From: Sphaerisporangium sp039871875
GTDB taxonomy: Bacteria > Actinomycetota > Actinomycetes > Streptosporangiales > Streptosporangiaceae
Assembly: GCF_039871875.1 (NCBI RefSeq)
Contig: NZ_JBDPMD010000041.1
Span: 24,707-88,706, forward strand
Length of the DNA stretch: 64,000 nucleotides
Reading direction: 5' to 3'
This document shows, one piece after another, positions 25,685 through 35,000 of the stretch. Within the stretch, counting starts at the first letter, position 1; every line of letters starts with the position of its first letter. The notes beneath the pieces were generated by a model. It did no database searches. It was given only the letters and a program-made list of their open reading frames with translations, and was not told the origin of the DNA. A program made the translations under genes and the position numbers.

Positions 25685-25710
25685 GGTGTCTCCGTTCTCC
25701 TCAGATCCTC

Positions 25711-25735
25711 CAATCGTCGATTGTCGACAAAATTG
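25711..25735. promoter_or_regulatory. GntR/FCD-type operator TTGTCGACAA
   Basis: TTGTCGACAA at 25721-25730 is a perfect 10-bp palindrome with AT-rich flanks, 37 bases upstream of the cysteine-hydrolase start. It has the form of sites bound by FadR-type GntR regulators with FCD domains, and such a regulator gene is next door (25797-26438). The overlapping AATCGTCGATTG adds a second, weaker palindrome. Confidence 0.6.
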
Positions 25736-25796
25736 TGTCCGGCACCGGTCCGTCCGGTTACGGCTCTGTTAGCGAAGACGGTGGGACGGGGCCGGG

Positions 25797-26438
25797 TCAG
25801 CCGATGTACGTCCGCGCGCCGTGCCGGGCGAGACCCTCCACGGCGCGGGCCGGGTCGCCCGAGGCGATGGCCTCGAACAGCCGCCTGTGCCGCTCCACGC
25901 CCTCCGACGGCGCCCGCGCCTCGGCCTCGCGCCGCAGGTTGGCGGCCATGTAGAGCTGCAGCTTGAGGATCACCGGCTCGTACACCAGCAGCAACTGCCG
26001 GTGCCCGGCCAGCGCGACCAGCGCCACGTGGTAGCGCCGGTGCGCCTCGTTCTCCGAGTACGGGTCGTCCTGCTCGACCGCCGCGGCCATGTCGTCCAGC
26101 GCCTTGGCGAGGTCGCGCAGGTCGGTGACGCCGGGCAGCGCCCTCTCCACCGCGTACCGCTCCAGCACGTCGCGCAGGCCGAACAGCTCGTCCACGTCGT
26201 CGCGGGACAACTCCGCGACCCGCACGCCCCGGCGCGGCGAATGCTCCACCAGGCCCTGCTGGCCGAGCAGGCGCAGCGCCTCACGCAGCGGGGCCCGGCT
26301 CGTGCCGAAACGCTGGGTGAGCTGCTCCTCGATCAGCCGCTCGCCGGGGGCCAGGGTCCCGCTGAGGATCTCGTGACGGATCTGCAGCATCGAGAGCTCA
26401 ACAAGGCTGTGGGGACGCAGCACCCCCTCCGGTTCCAC
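25797..26438 (-). CDS. GntR-family transcriptional regulator, FadR/FCD subfamily
   Basis: A 213-residue regulator with an N-terminal winged helix-turn-helix (ILSGTLAPGERLIEEQLTQR, FGTSRAPLREALRLLGQQGL) and a C-terminal all-helical FCD ligand domain. The metal/ligand His-Asp residues appear in RRYHVALVALAGHRQ and ERHRRLFEAIASGDPARA. The GTG at 26438 has AGGAGG upstream; an open extension to 26594 has no support. It lies directly upstream of the cysteine hydrolase, and the palindrome TTGTCGACAA in the gap is its likely binding site. It probably represses the permease/hydrolase operon until a ureide intermediate binds. Confidence 0.88.
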   Translation of the reverse strand: MEPEGVLRPHSLVELSMLQIRHEILSGTLAPGERLIEEQLTQRFGTSRAPLREALRLLGQQGLVEHSPRRGVRVAELSRDDVDELFGLRDVLERYAVERALPGVTDLRDLAKALDDMAAAVEQDDPYSENEAHRRYHVALVALAGHRQLLLVYEPVILKLQLYMAANLRREAEARAPSEGVERHRRLFEAIASGDPARAVEGLARHGARTYIG

Positions 26439-26535
26439 CCGCGCACCTCCTAGGGACGTCGCCACAACTGTCGCAGAGCCCGGGCGGCCGTCCGGTTCCG
26501 GCCTGGTCCCACCTCCATTTTGTGTGACGGCGGGC

Positions 26536-27357
26536 TCAGGTGGCCGCCGCGGTGTCCAGCAGCCGCCGCGCGGTACGGAAACGGGCCTTGTCACTGGTGT
26601 CGCCGAGCAGCACGCCGATCAGTACGTGCCCGTCCCGCTCGGCGGCGAACATCAGGCAGTGCCCGGCGGCCCTGGTGTAGCCGGTCTTCACGCCGAACGC
26701 CTCGCCCGGCACCAGCTCGTTGGTGTTGCGCCACACGTGCGCCCGGTGCGCCTTCGTCCTGGCCACCACGTGCCGCGCCGTGTCGGCGATCTGGGCGATG
26801 ACGGGGTCGCGCAGCGCCGCCTGGGCCAGGAGCACCTGGTCGCGGGCGGTGGAGCGGTCGCCGCCGGTCTGCGGCAGGCCGTCGGCGTTGGTGTACCAGG
26901 TGTCCTTCATGCCGAGGGAACGGGCGGCGGCGTTCATGCGGGCCACGAAACGCTTCACGCCGGGGCCGTAGCGGCGGGCGAGGGCCTGGGAGGCGTCCGC
27001 GCCGGACGGCAGCATCATGCCGTACAGCAGGTCCCGCACGGTCAGCCGCTCCCCGGCGCGCAGCCCGGCCCGGGTGGCGCCCCCGGCGACGGCGTGCCGC
27101 ACGTCGGACGCCGAGACGGTCACCACGTCGGACAGCGGCGCCACCTTGCGCACGACGTAGGCCGTCATGACCTTGGCGAGGCTCGCCACCGGCACCCTGC
27201 GGGTCTCCCGTCTGGCGAAGCGGACCGTGCCCTCGGTCGCGTCGATCAGGTACACCTCCGTGGCGGTGACCTTGGGGGCGCTCTCGGCGTGGGCGGGGGA
27301 GAGGAGGCCGGCGGCGGCCGTCACCGCCGCCAGCACAGCGGTGATCACCATGCGCAT
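26536..27357 (-). CDS. dacC: D-alanyl-D-alanine carboxypeptidase, secreted (peptidase S11)
   Basis: A 273-residue low-molecular-weight penicillin-binding protein. A signal peptide (VITAVLAAVTAAAGLLSPAH, cut near AHA) is followed by the three active-site motifs: SxxK at Ser59-Lys62 (VASLAKVM), SxN at Ser118 but reading Ser-Gly-Ala rather than Ser-x-Asn (LPSGADAS), and KTG at 224-226 (GVKTGYT). It trims the terminal D-Ala from peptidoglycan stem peptides outside the membrane. The Asn-to-Ala change in the second motif is seen in some actinobacterial homologues. There is no C-terminal membrane anchor. It lies 97 bases upstream of the gntR start on the same strand. Confidence 0.9.
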   Translation of the reverse strand: MRMVITAVLAAVTAAAGLLSPAHAESAPKVTATEVYLIDATEGTVRFARRETRRVPVASLAKVMTAYVVRKVAPLSDVVTVSASDVRHAVAGGATRAGLRAGERLTVRDLLYGMMLPSGADASQALARRYGPGVKRFVARMNAAARSLGMKDTWYTNADGLPQTGGDRSTARDQVLLAQAALRDPVIAQIADTARHVVARTKAHRAHVWRNTNELVPGEAFGVKTGYTRAAGHCLMFAAERDGHVLIGVLLGDTSDKARFRTARRLLDTAAAT

Positions 27358-27491
27358 CAGGTCATGATCCCACGTTCCGGGCCCTCACCTGGAATTCCGG
27401 TGGAAACGGCGCCGCCACGGACTGCAAGCGGACGGCAAGCGGGGAGCAACTGCGCGGGCGTACACCTGAGGTGACACAAAGGGGAGGGATC

Positions 27492-28010
27492 ATGGATGCG
27501 CGAGGCGGTCTGGTACCGGCACTCTGGAGCGGTACGTCCACCGCGGTCAAGTTGTTGATAGCCAGCCTCGCCTTCGCCGGCGCGTACACCGGGGTGGGGG
27601 CCACCCGCGACGCCGCCACGCCCCCCGCCGCCGCCGCGCCGACGCAGCGCACCACCGTGGTGCTGTCGGCGCAGGCCATGCCGGCGGAGGAGGCCCGCGT
27701 GCCCGTGCCCGGCGTCATCAGCGTGGCCGCCGCCGAGGGCACCGGATGCGCCCGCACCTACCACGCGCAGAGCGTCATCGAGCCGGACGGCACCGGCGCC
27801 GCCGTCCTGTACGACTGGCGGCTGTGGCGCTGGAGCACCGGCACCCGCGAGTGGCTCCCGTACACCTCCTCCGCCCCCGCCGGCTTCGTGGGCCCGGGCC
27901 GCGCCGTCGCCTGGCACCCGCGCATCGTGGACAACCCGGGCCTGTACCGGGTGGAACTGGCGGTGGACGGCGAGGCCGTGGTCAGCGAGAAGTTCCGCGT
28001 GACCTGCTGA
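27492..28010 (+). CDS. Hypothetical exported protein
   Basis: A 172-residue protein with an N-terminal hydrophobic stretch (VKLLIASLAFAGAYTGVGA, about residues 19-37) that looks like a signal anchor or signal peptide. A Pro/Ala-rich linker follows, then a small beta-rich domain with two Cys (EGTGCARTYHA and the terminal FRVTC) that could form a disulfide. The motif VLYDWRLWRWSTGTREWLPY suggests an Ig-like or fibronectin-like fold. The ATG at 27492 follows GGGGAGG. No family is recognised. A perfect 14-bp terminator hairpin lies 17 bases downstream. Confidence 0.75.
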   Translation: MDARGGLVPALWSGTSTAVKLLIASLAFAGAYTGVGATRDAATPPAAAAPTQRTTVVLSAQAMPAEEARVPVPGVISVAAAEGTGCARTYHAQSVIEPDGTGAAVLYDWRLWRWSTGTREWLPYTSSAPAGFVGPGRAVAWHPRIVDNPGLYRVELAVDGEAVVSEKFRVTC

Positions 28011-28026
28011 GCGGCACCCCCTGAGC

Positions 28027-28064
28027 AGAGGCGCCCCGGGTGGCAGGGACCCCGGGGCGCCTCT
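28027..28064 (+). terminator. Perfect 14-bp terminator hairpin
   Basis: AGAGGCGCCCCGGG (28027-28040) and CCCGGGGCGCCTCT (28051-28064) form a perfect stem around a 10-base loop, 17 bases after the plus-strand stop codon. No U-tract follows, which is usual in actinobacteria. Confidence 0.85.
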
Positions 28065-28068
28065 TCAC

Positions 28069-28276
28069 GTCGTCAGGACAGAGTCCCCTGGCGCGTCGTC
28101 AGGACAGGGTCCCCTGGCGCGTCGTCAGGACAGGGTCCCCTCGTCGTCAGGACGGTGTCCCCGCGGCGTCTCGTCAGGACGGGTGCCCGTGGCGCGTCGT
28201 CAGGACGGGGTGCCCGTGGCGCGTCGTCAGGACGGGGTGCCCGTGGCGCGTCGTCAGGACGGGGTGCCCGCGGCGC
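28069..28276. repeat. Tandem repeat (8 units of 22-27 bp) copying the 3' end of the regulator gene
   Basis: Units begin with GTCGTCAGGAC at 28069, 28095, 28121, 28143, 28170, 28196, 28223 and 28250, so most periods are 26-27. The last copy is the actual end of the minus-strand regulator gene (TCA stop complement at 28254-28256 plus about 15 bases of coding sequence). The copies toward the left become gradually more divergent and each retains the TCA. They lie between the convergent terminator hairpin and the regulator stop. Confidence 0.9.
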
Positions 28277-31200
28277 CGCTGAGCGACTTGCGGGCCGCCG
28301 TCACCCAGCGGGACACGCCGACCCGTTCGGCCACCGCGAGCGCCTTCTCGTAGTGGGCGCGGCCCTCGTCGGGCTGGCCGAGCCACACCGCGAGGTCGCC
28401 GAGGGTCTGCGCCACCGGCCACAACGCCACCACACCGGTGCCGGCGCCCGCGATGCGGTCGGAGAACGGGCCGAGCGTGGCGTAGGCGTCCTGCATGCGG
28501 TCCCGGTCGTCCAGCAACATCCCCGCAAGCGCCCGCCACATCATGGCGAGCTCGTACAGGAAGTCGGGGCGCACGGCGGTGCGGGTGGCCGCGACCGCGC
28601 GGGCGTCCTTGAGGTGACCGGCCGAGGCGAGGGCGACCGCGTAGGCGTCCAGCGTCCACTTGGCGCCGCGGCGGTGCGCCTCCTCCAGCGGCTCCACCAT
28701 GTCGGCCGCCTTGCCCTCCACCAGGCGCAGGCAGAACGTCGTGATCAGCGGCAGGTCCTGGCGGCCCTCCAGCATGCCGGCCCGCGCGGTGAGCCGCGCG
28801 GCGTTGCGGTACGCCCGTTCCGCCCCCGCGAAGTCGCCGGCGATCATCAGCCGCTGGCCCGCGTACCAGGCCCCCACCGCGGACGGCGCGGGCAGGTCGT
28901 ACCGCCTCGCCAGCCGCTCGGCGGCGTTGATCTGCGCGTCCGCCTCGGCGAAGTCGCCGCGGGCCGCCGCGCACTCCATGAGCACCAGGTGCGCCAGGGC
29001 CTGCACCGCGATCTGCCCGGACGCCTGCCCGACCTCCAGCAGCTCGCGGCCGATGGCCTCGCGTTCGTCCACCACCGTGATGACGTACGACTGCCGCAGC
29101 CGGCCGCTCAGCGCGACCGCGAGCAGCGCCGGGTCGCCGCTGCGCCTGGCCAGCTCCTCGGCCTCCAGCGACGCCTCGTAGCCGCGGCCGGTGGCCGAGC
29201 CCTCCAGTTCCAGGGCCAGGGTGGCGAGCAGGCTGGCCCGCAGCGACTGCTCGCTCGGCGGCAGCTCGATGAGCGCCCGCTCGGTGACGTCCACGATCTC
29301 CCAGGCGGTGCGGGTGAGGTCGCGGGCGATGCCCTTGTGCGGCACCGCGACCGAGGCGGCGATGCGCGCGGTCAGCTCCAGGTCGCCGAGCGGCAGCGCC
29401 GAGTCCATGGCCTCGCGGCGGCGGGCTCGGGCGGCCGTCATGTCGCCGCACAGGGCCAGGGCCTTGATGAGGCGCAGTTGCAGCAGCAGCCGCTCCTTGG
29501 GGGCGCGGGCCTCGGGGTGGGCCCGGTCGAACGCCGCGATGGCCCGCTCCCACAGCGTGGCGGCCTCGCGGTGCGCGTACCGCCGTTCTGCCTGCTCGGC
29601 GGCGAGACCCGCGTAGTGGACGGCCTTGGCGGCGGTCTCGGCGGTGCCCGCGGCGTCGTAGTGGTGGGCGAGGGCCGCGACGTCCGAGGGGGACATGTCC
29701 TCGATCACGTACGCGACGGCCGCGTGCAGGCGCGAGCGGCGCAGCCGGGACGCGTCGGAGTACAGAGTGTCGCGCACCAGGTCGTGGTCGAAGCGCAGCC
29801 TGCCGGGCCCCGGCTCGGTGACCAGCCCGGCGAGCAGCGCGGCCTCCACGGCGTCCACCACGGCGTCCTCGTCGCCCGACACGTCCACCAGCACGTCGAT
29901 GTCCACGTCCCTGCCGATCACCGCGGCCTGCAGCAGGATCTGCTGGGCCGTGGACGGCAGGCGGGCGATGCGGCGGCGCAGCACGTCGCGCACGCCCGAG
30001 GGGACCTCGGACATCACCTCGGCGGCGGTGGCCCGGCCGGTGCCCGTCTCGGAGTCCAGCAGGCGCACGGTCTCGCGGACGAAGAACGGGTTGCCGCCGG
30101 TCCGTTCGATGATCGTGCCGACGGCGTCCTCGTCCACCTCGCGCACGCAGGTGGCCCGCACCAGCTCGGCCACCGCCTCCTCGCTCAGCCCTTCCAGCTC
30201 CACCCGCACCGGGCCGAGGCGGGCGAGGGCGGCGAGCACGTCGGACTGCCGGTCGTTCAGCTCGCCGTCCCGGCAGGTCACCACCAGGAGCACGCGGCTC
30301 GTGGCGAGCAGGCTCGGCAGGGCGCGCAGCAGCGCGAGGGTCTGGTCGTCCGCCCAGTGCAGGTCCTCAAGCACGACCAGCACGGGGGCGTCCCTGGCGA
30401 TGCCCGCGATGTAGCCGCCGACGGCCCGGTGCAGGCGGAACCCGCCGGACGCCTGGTCGTCCTCGTCCACCGGGGCGGCGTCGTCAAGCAGGGGCGCCAG
30501 CAGCGCCCCGTACTCACCGGTGCCGCGCACCGCGGCGAGCGTGCGCAGCACCTCGACCCAGGCCCAGCCCGGCGGGGTGGCACTGCTGTCAGGACAGCCG
30601 CCCGCCGTGGTGATCCAGCCCTGCCCGGCGAGGGACTCGGCGAGCCTGCGGATCAGCGTGGTCTTGCCCGCGCCGGGATCCCCCGCCACCACGGCCGCGG
30701 TGAACCGCCCGGCCCTGGCGTGCGGCGCGGCCCCGGTCAGCCGGTCCAGCTCGGCGTCCCTGCCGACGAACGGCTCCGGCGCCAACGGCGGCATGTCCGG
30801 CTGCTCCGGCCGGGGCGGCCACGTCCCGGGGATCTCCGCCGCCCTGGGCCGCGGGTGCGGCGCCAGCTCCAGCCCCGGGTCCTGCGACAGGATGTCGGAC
30901 TCCATCTTGCGGAGCGCCGGCCCCGGGTCGATCCCCAGCTCGTCCGCCAGCGTCGTCCGGGCCCGCCGCAGCGCCGCCAGCGCGTCCCCCTGCCGCCCGC
31001 ACCGGTACAGCCCGAGGGACAGCAACCGCCACCCCTCCTCCCGCAGCGGATTCTCCCCCGTCAACGCCTCAAGGTCAGGCACCGTCTCCGCATGCAACCC
31101 GAGCCGCAACCCCGCGTCCGCGTGCCGCTCCCGCGCCACCAGCCGCAACTCCGCCAGCCTGCTGACCTCGGCCTCCGCCCACTGCTGCTCGGCGAAGTCC

Positions 31201-31631
31201 GCGTACGGCGTGCCGCTCCACAACCCGAGCGCCGTCTCCAGCGCCCCACGAGCCGACTCAGGATCGTCGTTGTCGAGGAACTTCCCCGCCGACCGCACCA
31301 TCGCCTCGAACCTGAGCGCGTCCACCTGCTCAGGCGCCGTCCGAAGCGCGTACCCCGAGGCGACCGTCACCAGCAGCCGATTGGGCCCCCCACGTGGCCG
31401 CCCCGGCTCCAGCACCCGCCGAAGCCGTGAGATGTACACCTGAAGCCCCGACTGGGCACCCTTCGCCCCCTCGTCGGCCCACAGGTCGAACAGCAGGGTG
31501 TCCACCGGGACGACCTGCCCCCGCGCCACCAGTAATCGCGCGAGCACCGCACGCTGCCGGAGCCCACCGAGATCAACCTCGTCATCGCCGTCGTACGCCT
31601 CGACCGGCCCCAAAACCCGGAACGTCACCAT
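28254..31631 (-). CDS. AfsR/SARP-like regulator: BTAD, AAA ATPase and TPR domains
   Basis: A 1,125-residue transcriptional regulator of the large SARP/AfsR class. The N-terminus (MVTFRVLGPVEAYDGDDEVD, RRVLEPGRPRG, then the YALRTAPEQVDALRFE block) contains an OmpR-like winged helix and the bacterial transcriptional activator domain (LRLGLHAETVPDLEALTGEN, LGIDPGPALRKMESDIL). A STAND-type ATPase follows with Walker A VVAGDPGAGKTTLIRR and Walker B VLVVLEDLHWADD. The C-terminal 450 residues are TPR-like helical repeats. Such proteins activate secondary-metabolite or stress genes after ATP-dependent assembly. The ATG at 31631 gives the canonical start; a longer open frame to 31676 is less likely. 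It is divergent from the caspase-STAND gene, with 382 bases between. Confidence 0.9.
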   Translation of the reverse strand: MVTFRVLGPVEAYDGDDEVDLGGLRQRAVLARLLVARGQVVPVDTLLFDLWADEGAKGAQSGLQVYISRLRRVLEPGRPRGGPNRLLVTVASGYALRTAPEQVDALRFEAMVRSAGKFLDNDDPESARGALETALGLWSGTPYADFAEQQWAEAEVSRLAELRLVARERHADAGLRLGLHAETVPDLEALTGENPLREEGWRLLSLGLYRCGRQGDALAALRRARTTLADELGIDPGPALRKMESDILSQDPGLELAPHPRPRAAEIPGTWPPRPEQPDMPPLAPEPFVGRDAELDRLTGAAPHARAGRFTAAVVAGDPGAGKTTLIRRLAESLAGQGWITTAGGCPDSSATPPGWAWVEVLRTLAAVRGTGEYGALLAPLLDDAAPVDEDDQASGGFRLHRAVGGYIAGIARDAPVLVVLEDLHWADDQTLALLRALPSLLATSRVLLVVTCRDGELNDRQSDVLAALARLGPVRVELEGLSEEAVAELVRATCVREVDEDAVGTIIERTGGNPFFVRETVRLLDSETGTGRATAAEVMSEVPSGVRDVLRRRIARLPSTAQQILLQAAVIGRDVDIDVLVDVSGDEDAVVDAVEAALLAGLVTEPGPGRLRFDHDLVRDTLYSDASRLRRSRLHAAVAYVIEDMSPSDVAALAHHYDAAGTAETAAKAVHYAGLAAEQAERRYAHREAATLWERAIAAFDRAHPEARAPKERLLLQLRLIKALALCGDMTAARARRREAMDSALPLGDLELTARIAASVAVPHKGIARDLTRTAWEIVDVTERALIELPPSEQSLRASLLATLALELEGSATGRGYEASLEAEELARRSGDPALLAVALSGRLRQSYVITVVDEREAIGRELLEVGQASGQIAVQALAHLVLMECAAARGDFAEADAQINAAERLARRYDLPAPSAVGAWYAGQRLMIAGDFAGAERAYRNAARLTARAGMLEGRQDLPLITTFCLRLVEGKAADMVEPLEEAHRRGAKWTLDAYAVALASAGHLKDARAVAATRTAVRPDFLYELAMMWRALAGMLLDDRDRMQDAYATLGPFSDRIAGAGTGVVALWPVAQTLGDLAVWLGQPDEGRAHYEKALAVAERVGVSRWVTAARKSLSGAAGTPS

Positions 31632-32013
31632 CTCAGCCGCCACGCTATGCGGCCCCGTCGAGCACGCACAAGCCAATGGCCGAGGTCCCTATCGTTCCCG
31701 ACCCGACGGTCGCAGAGCCCCGACCCACCCAACCCCACGAGGTTACCGCCACCGATCTCCCCTCGCCCCTTCCACCGCCGGGCACCCTCACGTTTTCCGG
31801 CCGCCACCTTTCCCGCTATAACGACGCTGTATGCATCCTGTCAGTAATCGCATGGCTATGTACCGTATCGAAGATCGGCGTTAGAGTCCCGGGCAGGAGC
31901 CGGTCGGCGAGCCGCAGAAGGCGTACCGGACCTCGGCCGCGCGGGGGCGGCGGCACCGGGGTCCCGGGGTGGACGCACGACCGGACGTCGAAGGCGAGGT
32001 CCCAGGGGGAACG
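31632..32013. promoter_or_regulatory. 382-bp divergent promoter region between two signalling ATPase genes
   Basis: No gene is supported. The sequence is AT-richer around 31800-31880, including TATAAC at about 31816 in plus orientation, a possible -10 element for the caspase gene, but no convincing -35 partner. Both divergent genes encode STAND-type ATPases, so co-regulation from this region is plausible. Confidence 0.3.
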
Positions 32014-35000
32014 GTGACACCTGACGTGTCGGACGGTCTGCTGCTGGCGCGCCCCGGGGCGCGGGTGCTGCTGGTGGGCTCGGGCCGGTACCGCGACGGC
32101 TCCCGCCTGCCCGAGGTGGCGGCCGTACCGCGCACCGTCGCCGACCTGAGCCGCTGCCTGGTCGACCGCACCGGCCTCGACCCGTCGCACCTCACCGTGC
32201 TCGAAGACCCGGCGGACCCCCAGGAGTTCGGTGCGGCCCTGGTGGAGGCCGCCACTCAGGCCACCGACGTCCTCGTCCTGTACTACGTCGGCCACGGCCT
32301 GCTCAGCCCACGCGGCGAGTTGCACCTGGCCACCCACGCCACCCGCGACCTGACCACCGGCATCCCGAGCCACCAGGCCCTGCCGTACAAGACCGTCGAC
32401 GAGGTCCTGGCGACGTGCCGGGCCGCGACCGTGCTGGTCGTCCTGGACTGCTGTTTCTCCGGACGGGCCCAGGCGGCATGGCGGGCCGGCCTTGAGGAGG
32501 TGTTCGCCACCGTACGGCCCGGCTGCCACGTCCTTGCCGCCGCCGGCCCCAGCGAAGCCGCGTGGGCCCCGGAGGGACAACCGCACACCGCGATGTCCGG
32601 CGCGCTGATCCACCTCCTGACCGGCGGCGACCCCACCGCCGGCCCCCGGCTCACCATCGACGACCTCCACAGAGCCGTGTCACGCGACCTCACCGACCGC
32701 GGCCTGCCCGCCCCCCACCGCAAGGTCAGCGAGTCCGGCGTCCGGCGTCCGTTCGCCGTCAACATCGCCACCGGCGACGCGGAGGGCGACGACACCGGCC
32801 AGGTCAGCCCGTACCGTGGCCTGGCCGCCTTCGGCCCGCAGGACGCCGAGTTCTTCTTCGGCCGCACCCGCCTGACACAGACCCTGGTCGACCGGGTGGC
32901 CGAGCAACTCTCCCACGCCGGACCACTGATGGTCGTCGGCCCCTCCGGCGCCGGCAAGTCCTCCCTGCTGCGCGCCGGCCTGATGGCCGCTCTCGAACGG
33001 ACCCCCGCCACGCACGTACTGCTGTTCACCCCCGGCCGCGACCCCGTGGACGCGCTGACCACCCGCCTGACGGCTCTCGGCGACCCCCTCCCCGCCTGCC
33101 TGGAGGATCCCCCCGGCGCCGCCCCCTGGACACCCGCCGGGCCGGGGCAGCGCGTCGTCATCGCCGACCAGTTCGAGGAGGTCTTCACCCTGTGCCAGGA
33201 CGAAGGCCGCCGCCGCCTCTTCGTCGCCGCGTTGCAGGAGATGTGCGCGAACGCCGTGGTCGTCCTCGCGCTGCGCGCCGACTTCTTCGGCCGCTGCATG
33301 TCCCACCCCGAACTGGCCGCCGCCCTCGACCACCCCCTCCTCGTCACCCCCATGACCACCGCCCAGCTCAGGGAAGCCATCGAAGGCCCGGCGCGCCTGG
33401 CCGGGCTGACCCTCCAGCCCGGTCTCGTCGACCTGCTCATGGAGGAGATCCGCGCCGACATGGCCGCCGCCGGACACGGCGGCGAGATCCTGCCCCTCCT
33501 CTCCCACGCCCTGCTCGCCACCTGGCGCCGCCGCGAAGGCACCACCCTCACCACCGCCGGCTACCTCGCCACCGGCGGCGTCACCCAAGCCCTGGCCCGC
33601 AGCGCCGAGACCACCCTGGAGTCACTCGACCTGCTCGGCCGTCGCGCCGCCCGCCAGATGCTCCCCCGCCTGGTCCAACTCGGTGAAGGCGCCGACGACA
33701 CCCGCGTCCGCCTCCCCCGCACCGAACTCCTCTCCTCGGCGAACCACCCGCCCGACGCCTCGTCGAACAGCGAGCAGGCCCTCGCATGGCAGGTCCTGGA
33801 CCGTTTCGTAGCCGCCCGCCTGATCACCGTCGACGCCGACACCATCCAGCTCAGCCACGAAGCCCTCATCCGCGCCTGGCCCCGATTACGCGACTGGATC
33901 GCCGCCGACCGCGCCACCCTCCTCACCCGCCAACGCCTGGACCAACAGGCCCGCGACTGGGCCACCCACGACCACGACCCCTCCTACCTCTACACCGGCA
34001 CCCTCCTGGCCACGGCCGAACAGGCTTACACCCGCTGGAAGTCCGACCCGGCCAAGTTCCCACCCCTGTCCGAACTCTCCGAACGTTTCCTTCGCGCCGG
34101 CACGGAGGCCAAGGACAGGGCCCGACACACCCGGCGTCTCGGTGTCGCTGCCGTGGCCACGTCCCTCACCCTGGTGATGATCACCGCGATCGCCATCGCG
34201 ATCAACGCCGTCGGCACCGCCCGTACCGCCGAACAACAGCGCCTGGCGCAACTGTCCCAGCAGGTGGCCGCTCGGAGCGACGATCTGGTTGGCATCGATC
34301 CGGTCCTGTCTCGCCAACTCGCTGTGGCCGCGTTCAACTTGTCGCGGACACCTGAGGCGAGATTCAGTCTCGTGAACACTTGGGCCAACCCCAACCTGCT
34401 AACGCTGAGCGGGCATGGCGCTCCGGTGCTGGCGGTGGCGGTCGGCCAGGTGGAGGGCAGGTCGGTCATCGTTTCCGGCAGCGGTGACGCCACGGTGCGG
34501 GTGTGGGATGCCGGGACTGGTAAACCGGTGCGTACGCTCAGCGGACACGATGGTGGTGTGTTTGCGGTGGCGGTGGGGCAGGTGGAGGGCAGGCCCGTTA
34601 TGGTCTCCGGCAGCGGTGACGCCACGGTGCGGGTGTGGGATGCCGAGACTGGTAAACCGGTGCGTACGCTGAGGGGGCACGGTGCCGGTGTGTCTGCGGT
34701 GGCGGTGGGGCAGGTGGAGGGCAGGCCGGTCATTGTCTCCGGCAGTTACGACACCACGGTGCGGGTGTGGGATGCCGGGACTGGTAAACCGGTGCGTACG
34801 CTCAGCGGACACGTCGATTCGGTGCTCGCGGTGGCGGTCGGCCAGGTGGAGGGCAGGTCGGTCATCGTTTCAGGCAGCGGTGACGCCACGGTGCGGGTGT
34901 GGGATGCCGGGACTGGTAAACCGGTGCGTACGCTCAGCGGACACGATGGTGGTGTGTTCGCGGTGGCGGTGGGGCAGGTGGAGGGCAGGCCCGTTATGGT

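Noticed and set aside
28069..28276. CRISPR-like array
   Set aside because: Copies are contiguous without unique spacers, the period varies (22-27) and the unit is derived from a gene end; no cas genes are present.
28155..31430. Very long plus-strand open frame opposite the BTAD regulator
   Set aside because: It is the high-GC antisense shadow of the regulator gene; composition is Arg/Gly/His-rich and lacks a ribosome site or motifs.
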